From: Prionace glauca | Lineage: Eukaryota; Chordata; Chondrichthyes; Carcharhiniformes; Carcharhinidae | DNA length: 64,000 nucleotides | Direction of reading: 5' to 3' | Assembly (NCBI GenBank): GCA_037974335.1 | Contig: CM075761.1 | Coordinates: 14,637,549 to 14,701,548, forward strand | Shown: positions 24,784 through 35,228 of the stretch, piece after piece | How the letters are laid out: each line of letters opens with the position of its first letter | How positions within the stretch are numbered: the stretch's first letter is position 1 | The notes under the pieces: model-generated | The model's database searches: none | The model's input: only the letters and a program-made list of their open reading frames with translations | What the model was told of the DNA's origin: nothing | Program-made: the position numbers and the translations under genes

Positions 24784-27750
24784 TTGAGTAGAGGGGGTGA
24801 AAGTGAGGGGGGCATAGATGGGGAATGCAAGGCACGGCGTAGTGGGGGTGGGGCGGAGCAGGGTTTGAAATGCATGTGCTTTAATACTTTAAAGGTAGGG
24901 GAGGACCGCAGGAAACATGGGAGGGAGGTTAGACAGGAGGTGGAGAAGGGAAATGCCCAGACTGAGGGGCTGAAGTGTGTATATTTTAATGCAAGGAGGA
25001 TAGTAAATAAGGTAGATGAGCTTAGGGCGTGGATAGCTGCTTGGGAATGTGATGTGGTGGCCATTACGGAGACTTGGATGTCTCAGGGACAGGACTGGGT
25101 ACTTCAGGTGCCAGGTTTCAGATGTTTCAGGAAGGACAGGGAGGCTGGCGGAAGAGGTGGTGGAGTGGCACTGTTAATAAGGGACAGTGTCATGGCTGCA
25201 GAGAAAGAGGATGCCGTGGAGGGACTTTCTACAGAGTCTCTGTGGGTGGAAGTTACGAACAGCATAGGGTCGAAAACTTTGCTGGGTGTATTCTATAGGC
25301 CGCCCAATAGTGACAGGGAAGTTGAAGTGCAGATAGGGAACCAGATTCTGGAGAAATGTATTAAAAACAGAGTGGTCGTGATGGGAGACTTCAATTTCCC
25401 AAACATCGACTGGAATATCCCTAGAGTAAGGGGTTCGGCTGGAGAGGAGTTTGTTAGGTGTGTTCAGGAAGGTTTCCTGACACAGTATGTGGACAAGCCT
25501 ACGAGGGGTGAGGCAGTACTTGACCTGGTACTGGCGAATGAACCAGGGCAGGTGATGGATCTCTCGGTAGGAGAGCATCTTGGGAATGGTGATCATAATT
25601 CTATCTCCTTCACAATTGCATTGGAACGAGATAGGATCAGACAGGCTAGGAAGGTGTTTGTCTGGAGTAAGGGGAGATACGAAGAAGTCAGGAAGTTACT
25701 TGGACAAATAAACTGGAAGGAGGCAATCTTAGGGAAGAGTACCGAAGGAAGGTGGCGGATATTCAAGGAATGTTTGTCTGGCGCTCTGCATGACAATGTT
25801 CCGATAAGGCAAGGGGGTTTTGGTAGGTCGCGGGAACCGTGGTGCACGAAGGCTGTGTTGAACCTAGTCAGGAGGAAAAGGAAGGTATACAAAAGGTTCA
25901 GGGAACTAGGAGAGGTTAAGGATCTTGAAGAATATAAGGACTGTAGAAAGGAGGTTAAAAGGGAAATTAGGAGAGCCAGAAGGGGTCATGAGAAGACCTT
26001 GGCGGGTAAGATTAAAGAAAATCCCAAGGCCTTCTATAAGTATGTGAAAGGTAAAAGGGTGAGAAGGGAAAGGATAGGACCTATAAAAGATGAAGGGGGA
26101 AAGGTCTGTGTAGAACCAGAAGAAATGGCGGAGGTGCTTAATGAGTACTTTGCATCAGTATTCACAGTGGAAGCTGATTTGGGAGATCTTGCTATGGACT
26201 TGCAGCAGGTGGAAAAGATTGAGTACGTGGACATTAAAGAGGAGGATGTGTTAGAACTTTTGAATTCTATCAAGGTAGATAAGTCGCCGGGACCAGATGG
26301 GATGTACCCCAGGATACTGTGGGAGGCCAGGGAAGTGATTGCAGAGCCCTTGGCGATGATCTTTGCGTCGTCAATGGAGACGGGAGAGGTTCCGGAAGAT
26401 TGGAGGATTGCGGATGTAGTCCCTATTTTCAAGAAAGGGAACAGAGATAGCCCGGGAAATTACCGCCCGGTGAGTCTGACCTCAGTGGTTGGTAAGCTGA
26501 TCGAGAGGCTTCTGAGGGACAAGATTTACGACCATTTGGAGAGGTTTGACATGATCAGGAATAGTCAGCATGGATTTGTCAAGGGCAGGTCGTGCCTTAC
26601 GAGCCTAGTTGAATTCTTCGATAATGTGACTGAACACATTGACGAAGGAAGTGCCGTCGACGTAGTGTACATGGACTTCAGCAAGGCTTTTGATAAGGTC
26701 CCCCATGCAAGACTTCTTGAGAAGGTGAGAGGGCATGGGATCCAAGGGCCTTTGGCCTTGTGGATCCAGAACTGGCTTTCCTGCAGAAGGCAGAGAGTGG
26801 TTGTGGATGGGTCTTTTTCGGAATGGAGGTCAGTCACCAGTGGGGTGCCCCAGGGATCTGTTCTGGGACCCTTGTTGTTTGTCATTTTCATAAATGACCT
26901 GGATGAGGAAGTGGAGGGATGGGTTAGCAAGTTCGCTGATGACACGAAGGTCGGCGGTGTTGTGGATGGTCTGGAAGGATGTCAAAAGTTGCAGCAGGAC
27001 ATAGATAGGATGCAGGAATGGGCGGAGAAGTGGCAGATGGACTTCAACGCGGATAAATGTGTAGTAGTCCATTTCGGCAGAACCAACGGGATGAACGAGT
27101 ACACTATTAAGGGCAGGGGTCTTAGTAGCGTTGAAGAGCAGAAGGATCTCGGGGTCCGGGTTCACAGGACTCTTAAATCGGCCTCGCAGGTGGAGGAGGT
27201 GGTCAAGAAGGCGTATGGTGTACTGGCCTTCATTAATCGAGGGATTGAGTTTAGGAGTCGGGAGGTAATGCTGCAACTTTACAGGACCCTCGTAAGGCCT
27301 CATTTGGAGTACTGTGCGCAGTTCTGGTCGCCTCACTATAGGAAAGACGTAGAAGCTATTGAAAGGGTGCAGAGGAGATTTACAAGGATGTTGCCTGGAC
27401 TGGGAGGCATGCCTTATGAAGATAGGTTGAGGGAGCTGGGACTCTTTTCCCTGGAGAGGCGAAGGTTGAGAGGCGACCTGATAGAAGTTTATAAAATGTT
27501 GAGAGGAATAGATAGGGTGGACTCTCAGAGGCTATTTCCCCGGGTTGAAATGGTCGCTACGAGAGGACACAGATTTAAGGTGCGGGGAGGGAAGTACAGA
27601 GGTGATGTTAGGGGTAAGTTTTTCACTCAGAGGGTAGTGAGTGATTGGAATCGGCTGCCGTCGTCGGTGGTGGAGGCGAACTCGCTGGGGTCTTTTAAAA
27701 GACTTCTGGATGAGTATATGAGGTTTAATGGGATTGGGGGTTATAGATAG
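24784..27750 (+). CDS. LINE-B ORF2 protein: APE-type endonuclease and reverse transcriptase
   Basis: A 988-codon open frame. The first codon listed is TTG; in-frame ATGs come only at codon 31 and later, so the real start or mode of initiation is unclear. ORF1 ends 20 bases before and in another frame. Endonuclease motifs: ITETW (Glu96), GDFNFPNIDW (Asp202, Asn204) and GNGDHNSI (Asp270, His271). RT motifs: KSPGPDGMYPR, motif A MDFSKAFDKV (Asp631), motif [12 protein letters not shown] and motif C FADD (717-720). A conserved CR1 tail follows (LVRPHLEYCAQFWSPHYRK, VQRRFTRMLPGLGG). All key residues are present, so the protein may be functional. It nicks DNA and copies LINE RNA by target-primed reverse transcription, and it could also serve SINEs with a similar 3' end. 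Confidence 0.9.
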   Translation: MSRGGESEGGIDGECKARRSGGGAEQGLKCMCFNTLKVGEDRRKHGREVRQEVEKGNAQTEGLKCVYFNARRIVNKVDELRAWIAAWECDVVAITETWMSQGQDWVLQVPGFRCFRKDREAGGRGGGVALLIRDSVMAAEKEDAVEGLSTESLWVEVTNSIGSKTLLGVFYRPPNSDREVEVQIGNQILEKCIKNRVVVMGDFNFPNIDWNIPRVRGSAGEEFVRCVQEGFLTQYVDKPTRGEAVLDLVLANEPGQVMDLSVGEHLGNGDHNSISFTIALERDRIRQARKVFVWSKGRYEEVRKLLGQINWKEAILGKSTEGRWRIFKECLSGALHDNVPIRQGGFGRSREPWCTKAVLNLVRRKRKVYKRFRELGEVKDLEEYKDCRKEVKREIRRARRGHEKTLAGKIKENPKAFYKYVKGKRVRRERIGPIKDEGGKVCVEPEEMAEVLNEYFASVFTVEADLGDLAMDLQQVEKIEYVDIKEEDVLELLNSIKVDKSPGPDGMYPRILWEAREVIAEPLAMIFASSMETGEVPEDWRIADVVPIFKKGNRDSPGNYRPVSLTSVVGKLIERLLRDKIYDHLERFDMIRNSQHGFVKGRSCLTSLVEFFDNVTEHIDEGSAVDVVYMDFSKAFDKVPHARLLEKVRGHGIQGPLALWIQNWLSCRRQRVVVDGSFSEWRSVTSGVPQGSVLGPLLFVIFINDLDEEVEGWVSKFADDTKVGGVVDGLEGCQKLQQDIDRMQEWAEKWQMDFNADKCVVVHFGRTNGMNEYTIKGRGLSSVEEQKDLGVRVHRTLKSASQVEEVVKKAYGVLAFINRGIEFRSREVMLQLYRTLVRPHLEYCAQFWSPHYRKDVEAIERVQRRFTRMLPGLGGMPYEDRLRELGLFSLERRRLRGDLIEVYKMLRGIDRVDSQRLFPRVEMVATRGHRFKVRGGKYRGDVRGKFFTQRVVSDWNRLPSSVVEANSLGSFKRLLDEYMRFNGIGGYR

Positions 27751-27835
27751 GTCTATAGATTGGTGGGGTTGATGCGATCGGCGCAACTCGAGGGCCGAAG
27801 GGCCTGTTTGTGCTGTAATGTTCTATGTTCTATGT

Positions 27836-28118
27836 TGAAAGTCTTCTCTCTTCTGGGAGAAAATAATTTCCATTGTCAAAGCAGTTCCATGTGGTTTCAA
27901 TTCTGTGGTCCATAACAGAAGATGATGCGAGCTGCTGGGGATTCCATGTGGAAACTCATACACAGGGTCACCTGCGTGAAAAGAATACCCAACGCAGCAA
28001 GTAATAGGCCTGGCAAAGCCTTTCCACAACCATCGGTTCAGCCCAGAAACTCTGCAGTCCCGCCGCATCCAGCTCTGAATGGTGGCGGACAATTAAACAA
28101 CTCAGTGCAAGAGGAGGC
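27836..28118 (-). pseudogene. orphan copy of the GPR139-like gene's 3' flank
   Basis: This is nearly identical to 46906-47194, the sequence directly behind the stop codon of the GPCR exon at 47208. Here it is cut off by LINE-B on the left and passes into unrelated sequence at 28119 where the receptor exon should be. It therefore looks like a surviving 3' UTR-side scrap of a second receptor locus, lost or moved after duplication. Confidence 0.55.
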
Positions 28119-28310
28119 CCCCAAGATTCTGAGGAAATCACATAGATGTGGACCGATAAAGTTCAGAATAATTCCAAACCACGCCCCTGACGGATGTTTG
28201 GAAGAGTTTTCCTTCAGTATATTTGTTCCGGGAGACAGAACAGGCAGCGAGACTCCCCCTCCCTAACCCACTGTGCCTGCAGTCAGGCAGCGAGACTCCC
28301 CCTCCCTACC
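28119..28310. other. unassigned, with a 43-bp tandem repeat
   Basis: AGGCAGCGAGACTCCCCCTC occurs at 28242 and again at 28285. Nothing else was recognised. Confidence 0.5.
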
Positions 28311-29040
28311 CTACTATCCCTCTCAACATTTTATCAACCTCTATCAGGTCGCCTCTCAACCTTCGTCTCTCCAGGGAGAAGAGTCCCAGCTCCCTCAACC
28401 TATCCTCATAAGGCATGCCTCCCAATCCAGGCAACATCCTTGTAAATCTCCTCTGTACCCTTTCAATAGCTTCCACATCCGTCCTATACTGAGGTGACCA
28501 GAACTGTGCACAGTACTCCAAGTGGGGTCTGACAAGGGTCTTATAAAGTTGCAGCATTATACTCCCGACTCCTAAACTGAACCCCTCGATTAATGAAGGC
28601 CAGTACACCATACGCCTTCTTGACCACATCCTCCACCTGCGAGGCCCATTTAAGAGTCCTGTGGACCCGGACCCCAGGATCCCTCTGCTCTTCAACACTA
28701 ATAAAACTCCGACTCTTGATATTGTACTCCTGCATCCATTGGATCTGCCAAAATGGACCACTACACATTTATCCGCTTTGAAGTCCATCTGCCAATTCTC
28801 CGCCCAGTCTTGCATCCTATCTATGTCACGCTGCAACTTCCGACATCCCTCTAGACCATCCATAACACCACCAACCTTTGTATCATCAGCGAACTTACTA
28901 ACCCATCCCTCCACTTCCACATCCAGGTCATTGATGAAATTGACAAACAGCAAGGGCCCTAGAACAGATCCCTGGGGCACTCCACTGGTAAGCGACCTCC
29001 ATTCAGAGGAAGACCCATCCACAACCACTCTCTGCCTTCT
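28311..29040 (-). mobile_element. LINE-B relative, truncated at both ends
   Basis: The minus strand covers ORF2 from [20 protein letters not shown] through FADD to LERRRLRGDLIEV, with a frame change near the HFGR block. The 3' UTR and tail are absent. Its 5' edge abuts LINE-C head-to-head at 29040, with CTGCAG shared at the joint. Confidence 0.8.
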
Positions 29041-29612
29041 GCAGTACTGTGTGCAGTTTTGGTCGCCGCACTTGCGCAAGGATATTTTGGCCTTGGAGGG
29101 AGTGCAGAGGAGATTCACTAGGCTGATAGTGGAGATGAGGGGTTTGGCCTATGAAGAGAGACTAAATAGACTGGGTCTGTACTCGTTGGAGTTTTGAAGG
29201 ATGAGGGGGGATTTTATAGAGACGTATAAGATAATGGAAGGGATGGGTAGGGTAGAGGTAGAGAGATTCTTCCCGCTTAGAAAGGACAGTAGGACTAGAG
29301 GGCACAGCCTCAAGATAAGAGGGGGGGGCAGTTTAGATTGGAGTTGAGGAGGAACTTCTTCACTCAAAGGTTGGTTAATCTGTGGAATTTTCTGCCCGTT
29401 GAAGGGGTGGAGGCTGCCTCGCTAAATATATTTAAGTCACGGGTAGATAGATTTCTGATTGACAAGGGAATTAAGGGTTATGTGGAGAAAGCGAGAAAGT
29501 GGAACCGATCCACTTCAGATCAGCCATGATCTTACTGAATGGCGGGGCAGGCCCAAAGGTCTAGAAGGCCTCCTCCTGCTGCTTTTCCTTATGTTCCTAT
29601 GTTTTTATGGCC
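29041..29612 (+). mobile_element. LINE-C, CR1-type, 5'-truncated
   Basis: Starts at YCVQFWSPHLRKDILALEGV, has C-terminal ORF2 blocks with stops, then GGGGCAGGCCCAAAGG and the tail TTATGTTCCTATG. The middle contains a poly-G slip (GGGGGGGG at about 29322). Confidence 0.85.
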
Positions 29613-29821
29613 ATTTAGCCCGACGTTTTTTTCTTCTAATGCCAGGAGTGATGAGGCCTTGACAGTTTCCAGATCGCACGTAGGGAATGAAAAGGTGCGT
29701 TTTATTTCCCATAATGCGTGATTATTTTTCCCTACCTTTTCACCCAAGGTTCAAAGTTCGTAATGATTACATGGCTCTAGAAAAAAAAATCTGCAACGCT
29801 AGCAGCATTCGTGGAGACGGG
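29613..29821. other. unassigned
   Basis: No recognised repeat or exon. Confidence 0.4.
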
Positions 29822-30290
29822 AATAGAACATAGAACATAGAACAGTGCAGCACAGTACAGGCCCTTCGGCCCTCAATGTTGTGCCAAGCTATGTCCAAAC
29901 CCAAGATCAATCTATCATTCTGGTGTGCTCCATGTGCCTCTCCAGTAACCGCTTGAAAGTTCCTTAATTGTCTGACTCCACTATCACAGCAGGCAGTCTA
30001 TTCCACACCCCAACTACTCTGAGTGAAGAATGTACCTTGGACATCCCTCCTATATCTCCCACCTTGAAACTTGTAGTCATGTCCGTTCGTAATAGCTACA
30101 TCCACTCGAGGAAATAGTCTCTACACGCCCACTCTATCAATCTCCCTCATCATCTTATAAACCTCTATTAAGTCGCCTCTCATGTCTTCCGCTCTAAAGA
30201 GAAAAGTCACAGCTCTCTTTCCTCATAAGACCTACCCTCCAACCCAGGCAGCATCCTGGTAAATCTCCTCTACACTTTCCCTCAACCTTT
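29822..30290 (-). mobile_element. CR1-type LINE 3' end, distinct older family
   Basis: Tail GAACATAGAACATAGAACAGTG, then GCCCTTCGGCCCTCAATGTTG. The ORF2 C-terminus is recognisable only by blocks (YKMMREIDRVGV-like and VQRKFTRMLPGLEG-like patches on the minus strand) with many changes. Confidence 0.7.
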
Positions 30291-30645
30291 CCTCATTTCG
30301 AACCCTTGGGATATTTCTTCAGACCTAATTTAAATCATTTGCTGAAATCTCCAGTCCATCCAGCTGGCTCGGTTTTCCTGCCCCGTCATAAGCAGCGCAC
30401 CCCTGTCTGTTTCCCCTACCTCCACAACAATGTGATGCGGCCCGTTGTTGAACTTTGTGTCAACCTGGTTTCCGGTCAGTTGCACCACTCCGCCGCCGTG
30501 GAGGTTTTTTTTGACGTCGGTGGCACCGGAAGATGCAGCCGTGGCTGGGGGCTGCAGGGTGGGACGGGGCGCAGGGGACCGACAGGGATGTCCCGCCAAG
30601 GAAGCGAAATATTAACTTGGGAGCCTCCGCATCCAATTAGGAAGT
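30291..30645. other. unassigned, GC-rich at 30.48-30.6 kb
   Basis: A minus-strand frame is open for 89 codons (30330-30599) and includes VVQLTGNQVDTKFNNGPHHI. I suspect an old repeat but cannot name it. No splice borders or start context speak for a gene. Confidence 0.35.
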
Positions 30646-32038
30646 TACATAGAACATTACAGCACAAACAGGCCCTTCGGCCCTCGAGTTGCGCCGATCA
30701 CATCAACCCCACCAATCTATAGACCTATCTATAACCCCCAATCCCATTAAACCCCATATACTCATCCAGAAGTCTTTTAAAAGACCCCAGCGAGTTCGCC
30801 TCCACCACCGACGACGGCAGCCGATTCCAATCACTCACCACCCTCTGAGTGAAAAACTTACCCCTAACATCACCTCTGTACCTCCCTCCCCGCACCTTAA
30901 ATCTGTGTCCCCTCGTAGCGACCATTTCAACCCGGGGAAATAGCCTCTGAGAGTCCACCCTATCTATTCCTCTCAACATTTTATAAACTTCTATCAGGTC
31001 GCCTCTCAACCTTCGCCTCTCCAGGGAAAAGAGTCCCAGCTCCCTCAACCTATCTTCATAAGGCATGCCTCCCAGTCCAGGCAACATCCTTGTAAATCTC
31101 CTCTGCACCCTTTCAATAGCTTCTACATCTTTCCTATAGTGAGGCGACCAGAACTGCGCACAGTACTCCAAATGAGGCCTGACAAGGGTCCTGTAAAGTT
31201 GCAGCATTACCTCCCGACTCCTAAACTCAATCCCTCGATTAATGAAGGCCAGTACACCATACGCCTTCTTGACCACCTCCTCCACCTGCGAGGCCGATTT
31301 AAGAGTCCTGTGAACCCGGACCCCGAGATCCTTCTGCTCTTCAACGCTACTAAGACCCCTGCCCTTAATAGTGTACTCGTTCATCCCGTTGGTTCTGCCG
31401 AAATGGACTACTACACATTTATCCGCGTTGAAGTCCATCTGCCACTTCTCCGCCCATTTCTGCATCCTATCTATGTCCTGTTGCAACTTTTGACATCCTT
31501 CCAGACCATCCACAACACCGCCGACCTTCGTGTCATCAGCGAACTTGCTAACCCATCCCTCCACTTCCTCATCCAGGTCATTTATGAAAATGACAAACAA
31601 CAAGGGTCCCAGAACAGATCCCTGGGGCACCCCACTGGTGACTGACCTCCATTCCGAAAAAGACCCATCCACAACCACTCTCTGCCTTCTGCAGGCAAGC
31701 CAGTTCTGGATCCACAAGGCCAAAGGCCCTTGGATCCCATGCCCTCTCACCTTCTCAAGAAGTCTTGCATGGCGGACCTTATCAAAAGCCTTGCTGAAGT
31801 CCATGTACACTACGTCCACGGCACTTCCTTCGTCAATGTGTTCAGTCACATTATCGAAGAACTCAACTAGGCTCGTAAGGCACGACCTGCCCTTGACAAA
31901 TCCATGCTGACTATTCCTGATCATGTCAAACCTCTCCAAATGGTCGTAAATCTTGTCCCTCAGAAGCCTCTCCATCAGCTTACCAACCACTGAGGTCAGA
32001 CTCACCGGGCGGTAATTTCCCGGGCTATCTCTGTTCTC
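30646..32038 (-). mobile_element. LINE-B, CR1-type, 5'-truncated, long open ORF2 part
   Basis: Tail at the left, then 426 open codons (30725-32005) from SLTSVVGKLMERLLRD through motif A (DFSKAFDKVRH), motif B, FADD and the C-terminus. Very similar to the full-length copy at 23.6 kb, so a recent insertion. Confidence 0.9.
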
Positions 32039-32044
32039 TGTTGA

Positions 32045-32280
32045 TTTGTTTTTTCACGCAATGGGAGTCAAATTTTGGAACACTGTCCCCGGGGTAAAAC
32101 AAAAGCTGATCAGGCCAGTTAACAGTTGGAATGTACAAAACTGAGATAGGTAGATTTATATGTGGGTCAATATTTAGGAATATTAAAAAATGGTGGGATC
32201 TTGTGGGCTAAAATACATGCTAGCCTTAATCTAGTTGAATAGAGTGAGGGGCTCAATGGCCTCACCTATCCATAAGCATA
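32045..32280 (+). mobile_element. old LINE 3' fragment
   Basis: GTCAAATTTTGGAACACTGTCC resembles the usual W-N-x-LP block of CR1 ORF2, followed by an AT-rich decayed end with GAGGGGCTCAATGGCCTC. Confidence 0.45.
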
Positions 32281-32392
32281 GATGAGGGTCATGGGTGGAG
32301 AGGTGACTAGTAATGTTAAAATGGCGGCGCGGGCTCGTTGGGCCGAAGGGCCTGTTTCCCGGGCTGTTTTTGTTCTTTGTTCTATCCCTACA
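32281..32392 (+). mobile_element. SINE tail of the TTCTTTG-ended type
   Basis: GGCGGCGCGGGCTCGTTGGG, CCGAAGGGCCTGTTTCCCGG and TTGTTCTTTGTTCT. A near-identical tail lies at 38488-38605. Confidence 0.75.
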
Positions 32393-32985
32393 ATAATGAT
32401 GCAGAGTACATTGACAGATCACTTTTCATCCACAGACTGCATATGCTGGTCTGGCATACAGTGAAAATCCAACACGCTAGTTCGAGAGGAGCGATAGAGA
32501 AAGAGAGGGAGAGAAGAGTGTGTTTCCTCTATATCTAGTGTCGAAACATTCCTCTTGGTGCACGGTAAACTTTGAAGGTACAACTGGAGCAAATTCGGGC
32601 GGACTGGCGGCTCAATGTTGTGATGGCGCCCAAAGCGGAAAACATACTTTCCTGTAATGTCCGCCATTCCACAATAAAATATGCCCCGCAGCACAATTTC
32701 ACCCCTTTGTGCTTTTCTAATTCCTGATGTCGTTTTCTTACAATTCTATTCTCCGTTGACTATGGTAAATATGCAATAAACAATTCAAAATGTATCTGTA
32801 TCCGAGTTACCAATTGATCGAAACTCGTTTGGAATGTAAACTGCATGATCCCAGATTACATTTGGGTTCAGCCCAAACGCGCTTCCGGTCGCTCTTTGGC
32901 TAATTACCAAAGACATGTTTTGCAGTGAATGTGTGTGCGTTTGGAAATGGGTAAAGAACTGACGGGGCGTTTGAGTTTGGGATTA
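32393..32985. other. unassigned
   Basis: No gene, repeat family or splice-bounded exon could be supported on either strand. Confidence 0.4.
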
Positions 32986-33345
32986 GAACAAAGAACAAAG
33001 AACAATCCAGCACGGGAAACAGGCAATTCGGCCCAACGAGCCCGCGCCGCCACATCACCCTACACCTATTCTACCCTGCATGGCTACGAATGGAACCCTA
33101 CTCAGTCAGATTCAGGGAAGAAATAGTGTCAATTTGGTAAAAACCGATTAGCCTGAGAGCACATTTTTGGGGTGTGGGAGGAAACCGGAGCGCCCGGAGG
33201 AAACCCACGCAACCACAGGGAGAATGAGCAAACTCCCACAGACACAGGCCCAAATCCATGTGCCTGCACAGCCAGCAGTGCTAGTCACTGAGCTGTTGCG
33301 GCGCCCATCTACCGGTCCAGGATCAAGCACACACACCGACACGAA
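32986..33345 (-). mobile_element. tRNA-derived SINE, TTCTTTG-ended type
   Basis: AACAAAGAACAAAGAACAAT tail, GAGCCCGCGCCGCC, the body GGAAACCGGAGCGCCCGGAGG and a head near 33300 (CTAGTCACTGAGCTGTTGCGG). Confidence 0.8.
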
Positions 33346-33878
33346 GTTCTAGGCCACTCCTGGAACTTCCAAGAGCAGCCCAGGCACGACCCGCCGCGTG
33401 AATGCCCCTCGTTTGACACGAGGTGGACCTCCACCTGTGGAATAAAGTCAAAATATTAATCTTACAGCCTGCCTTTCCGGTGTCTCCCGAGGTTTAACCC
33501 TATTTAATATCCCCTACCATATCCCTCCATTCTCGTTTCACTCATGTGCCTATCTAACTGCATCTTAATTCTGGCTGGATTAATTAAAAATGCAGATGGA
33601 GAACATTCCTGAACTTGTTGTGCAGGGGTAATGAACACATTTATTGCTGAGACAAAATCATTTCCAATCCATGTTCGCTTTGGATATCGTCGCTCCGTGG
33701 ATTTTACAGAATCGGATCAGAGAACCATACCCATGGACAACAGAGGAAGAACCTGTTGGCTGTTTCAATCTGTACTTTCGTTCCACATTTTATTTATCAC
33801 GGCATGAACAATAGGCTTATTTCTCTTTTATCAGCGATTACAATTACTTTCCTTCCCCCCTGTGCATGCAAACAGTAG
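33346..33878. other. unassigned, trace of an old LINE
   Basis: ATGTGCCTATCTAACTGCATC at 33545 resembles the minus-strand C-terminal region of CR1 elements. The remainder holds nothing I can identify. Confidence 0.35.
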
Positions 33879-35068
33879 GAAACCAAAGAGGTGGATAGGG
33901 GTAAGGCAGTTGATGTGGTGTATATGGATTTTAGCAAGGCGTTTGATAAGGTTCACCATGGTAGGCTTCTGCAGAAAATGCAGATGTATGGGATTGGGGG
34001 TGATCTAGGTAATTAGATCAGGAATTAGCTAGCAGATAGGAGACAGAGAGTGGTGGTTGATGGTAAATATTCGTCATAGAGTTCGGTTACGAGTGGTGTG
34101 CCTCAAGGATCTGTTTTAGGGCCACTGCTGTTTGTAATTTTTATTAATGATCTGGATGAGGGTATAGTTGGGTGGATTAGTAAGTTTGCTGATGACACCA
34201 AAGTCGGAGGTGTGGTAGATTGTGAGGAAGGGTGTCATAGTTTGCAGGGTGACTTAGGAAAGTTGCAGAGCTGGGCTGCGAGATGGCAGATGGAGTTTAA
34301 TGTGGAGAAGTGTGAGGTAATTCATTTCGGTAGGAATAACAGATGTGTTGAGTATAGGGCAAACGGGAGGACTTTGAATAGTGTGGAGGAGCAGAGGGAT
34401 CTAGGTGTATGTGTACATAGATCCCTGAAAGTTGGGAATCAAGTAGATAAGGTTGTTAAGAAGGCATACGGTGTCTTGGCGTTTATTGGTAGGGGGATTG
34501 AATTGAGGAGTCGCAACGTCATGATGTACGCAACTCTGGTGCGGCCGCACTTGGAGTTTTGTGTGCAGTTCTGGTCCCCACATTACAGGAAGGATGTGGA
34601 GGCTTTGGAGAGGGTGCAGAGGAGGTTTACCAGGATGTTGCCTGGTATGGAGGGGAGATCCTACGAGGAGAGACTGAGAGATTTGGGGTTGTTTTCGCTG
34701 GAAAGAAGGCGGCTAATTGAAACATATAAGATGATTAGAGGTTTAGACAGGGTAGATAGTGATAGCCTTTTTCCTAGGATGGAGAAAGCTAGCACGAGGG
34801 GGCACGACTTTAAATTAAGGGGGGGTAGTTATAGGACTGATGTCAGGGATAGGTTCTTTACCCAGAGGGTAGTGAGGGACTGGAATGCCCTGCCAGCTGC
34901 AGTTGTAAATGCGCCTAGTTTGGAGGCGTTTAAGAGATCTGTGGATAGGTTTATGGACGAAAAGGGATTGGTTTAGGCTAGTGGGTCATTGTTTTGTAAC
35001 TGGTCGGCGCAACATCGTGGGCCGAAGGGCCTGTTCTGCGCTGTAATGTTCTATGTTCTATGTTCTAT
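33879..35068 (+). mobile_element. LINE-A, CR1-type, 5'-truncated
   Basis: Starts at TKEVDRGKAVDVVYMDFSKA and has three stop changes before motif B (all TGG to TAG, in WIRN, NWLA and SWSS). It is then open for 292 codons (34098-34976) with FADD and the C-terminus. Small in-frame losses occur after MMYATLVRPH and after ERRRL. Tail TTCTATG x3. Confidence 0.9.
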
Positions 35069-35228
35069 GAAACCATTCAACACTTTGGTGAGCTAATTTC
35101 CGCCAACCTGGAAGAATATCTTAACTCCATCCACTCCGCTGGTATCCATAAATCTATCCAGTTAGCAAAAGACAATCTATCAATTTCTGTTTTGACAGTT
35201 TCATTTTAGCCCTGGCCTCAGCAGTTAT
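35069..35228. other. unassigned
   Basis: Short stretch between two LINE insertions with no feature seen. Confidence 0.4.

Larger units (their letters stand above)
23585..27835 (+). mobile_element. LINE-B, CR1-type, apparently full length with ORF1 and ORF2
   Basis: About 4.25 kb: a 5' UTR of 200 bp (23585-23785), ORF1 at 23786-24763, ORF2 at 24784-27750, and an 85-bp 3' UTR with CGAGGGCCGAAGGGCCTG and a tail TTCTATGTTCTATG. Both frames are open throughout. It is the only complete LINE in the window and is close in sequence to the truncated LINE-B copies at 9.6, 30.6 and 41.4 kb, pointing to a young, recently active family. No target-site duplication was seen, as is usual for CR1. Confidence 0.9.

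Noticed and set aside
24784-27750. LINE-B ORF2 as a retroviral or LTR-type polymerase
   Set aside because: It has an APE-type endonuclease and CR1 RT order, no protease, RNase H or integrase, and no terminal repeats.
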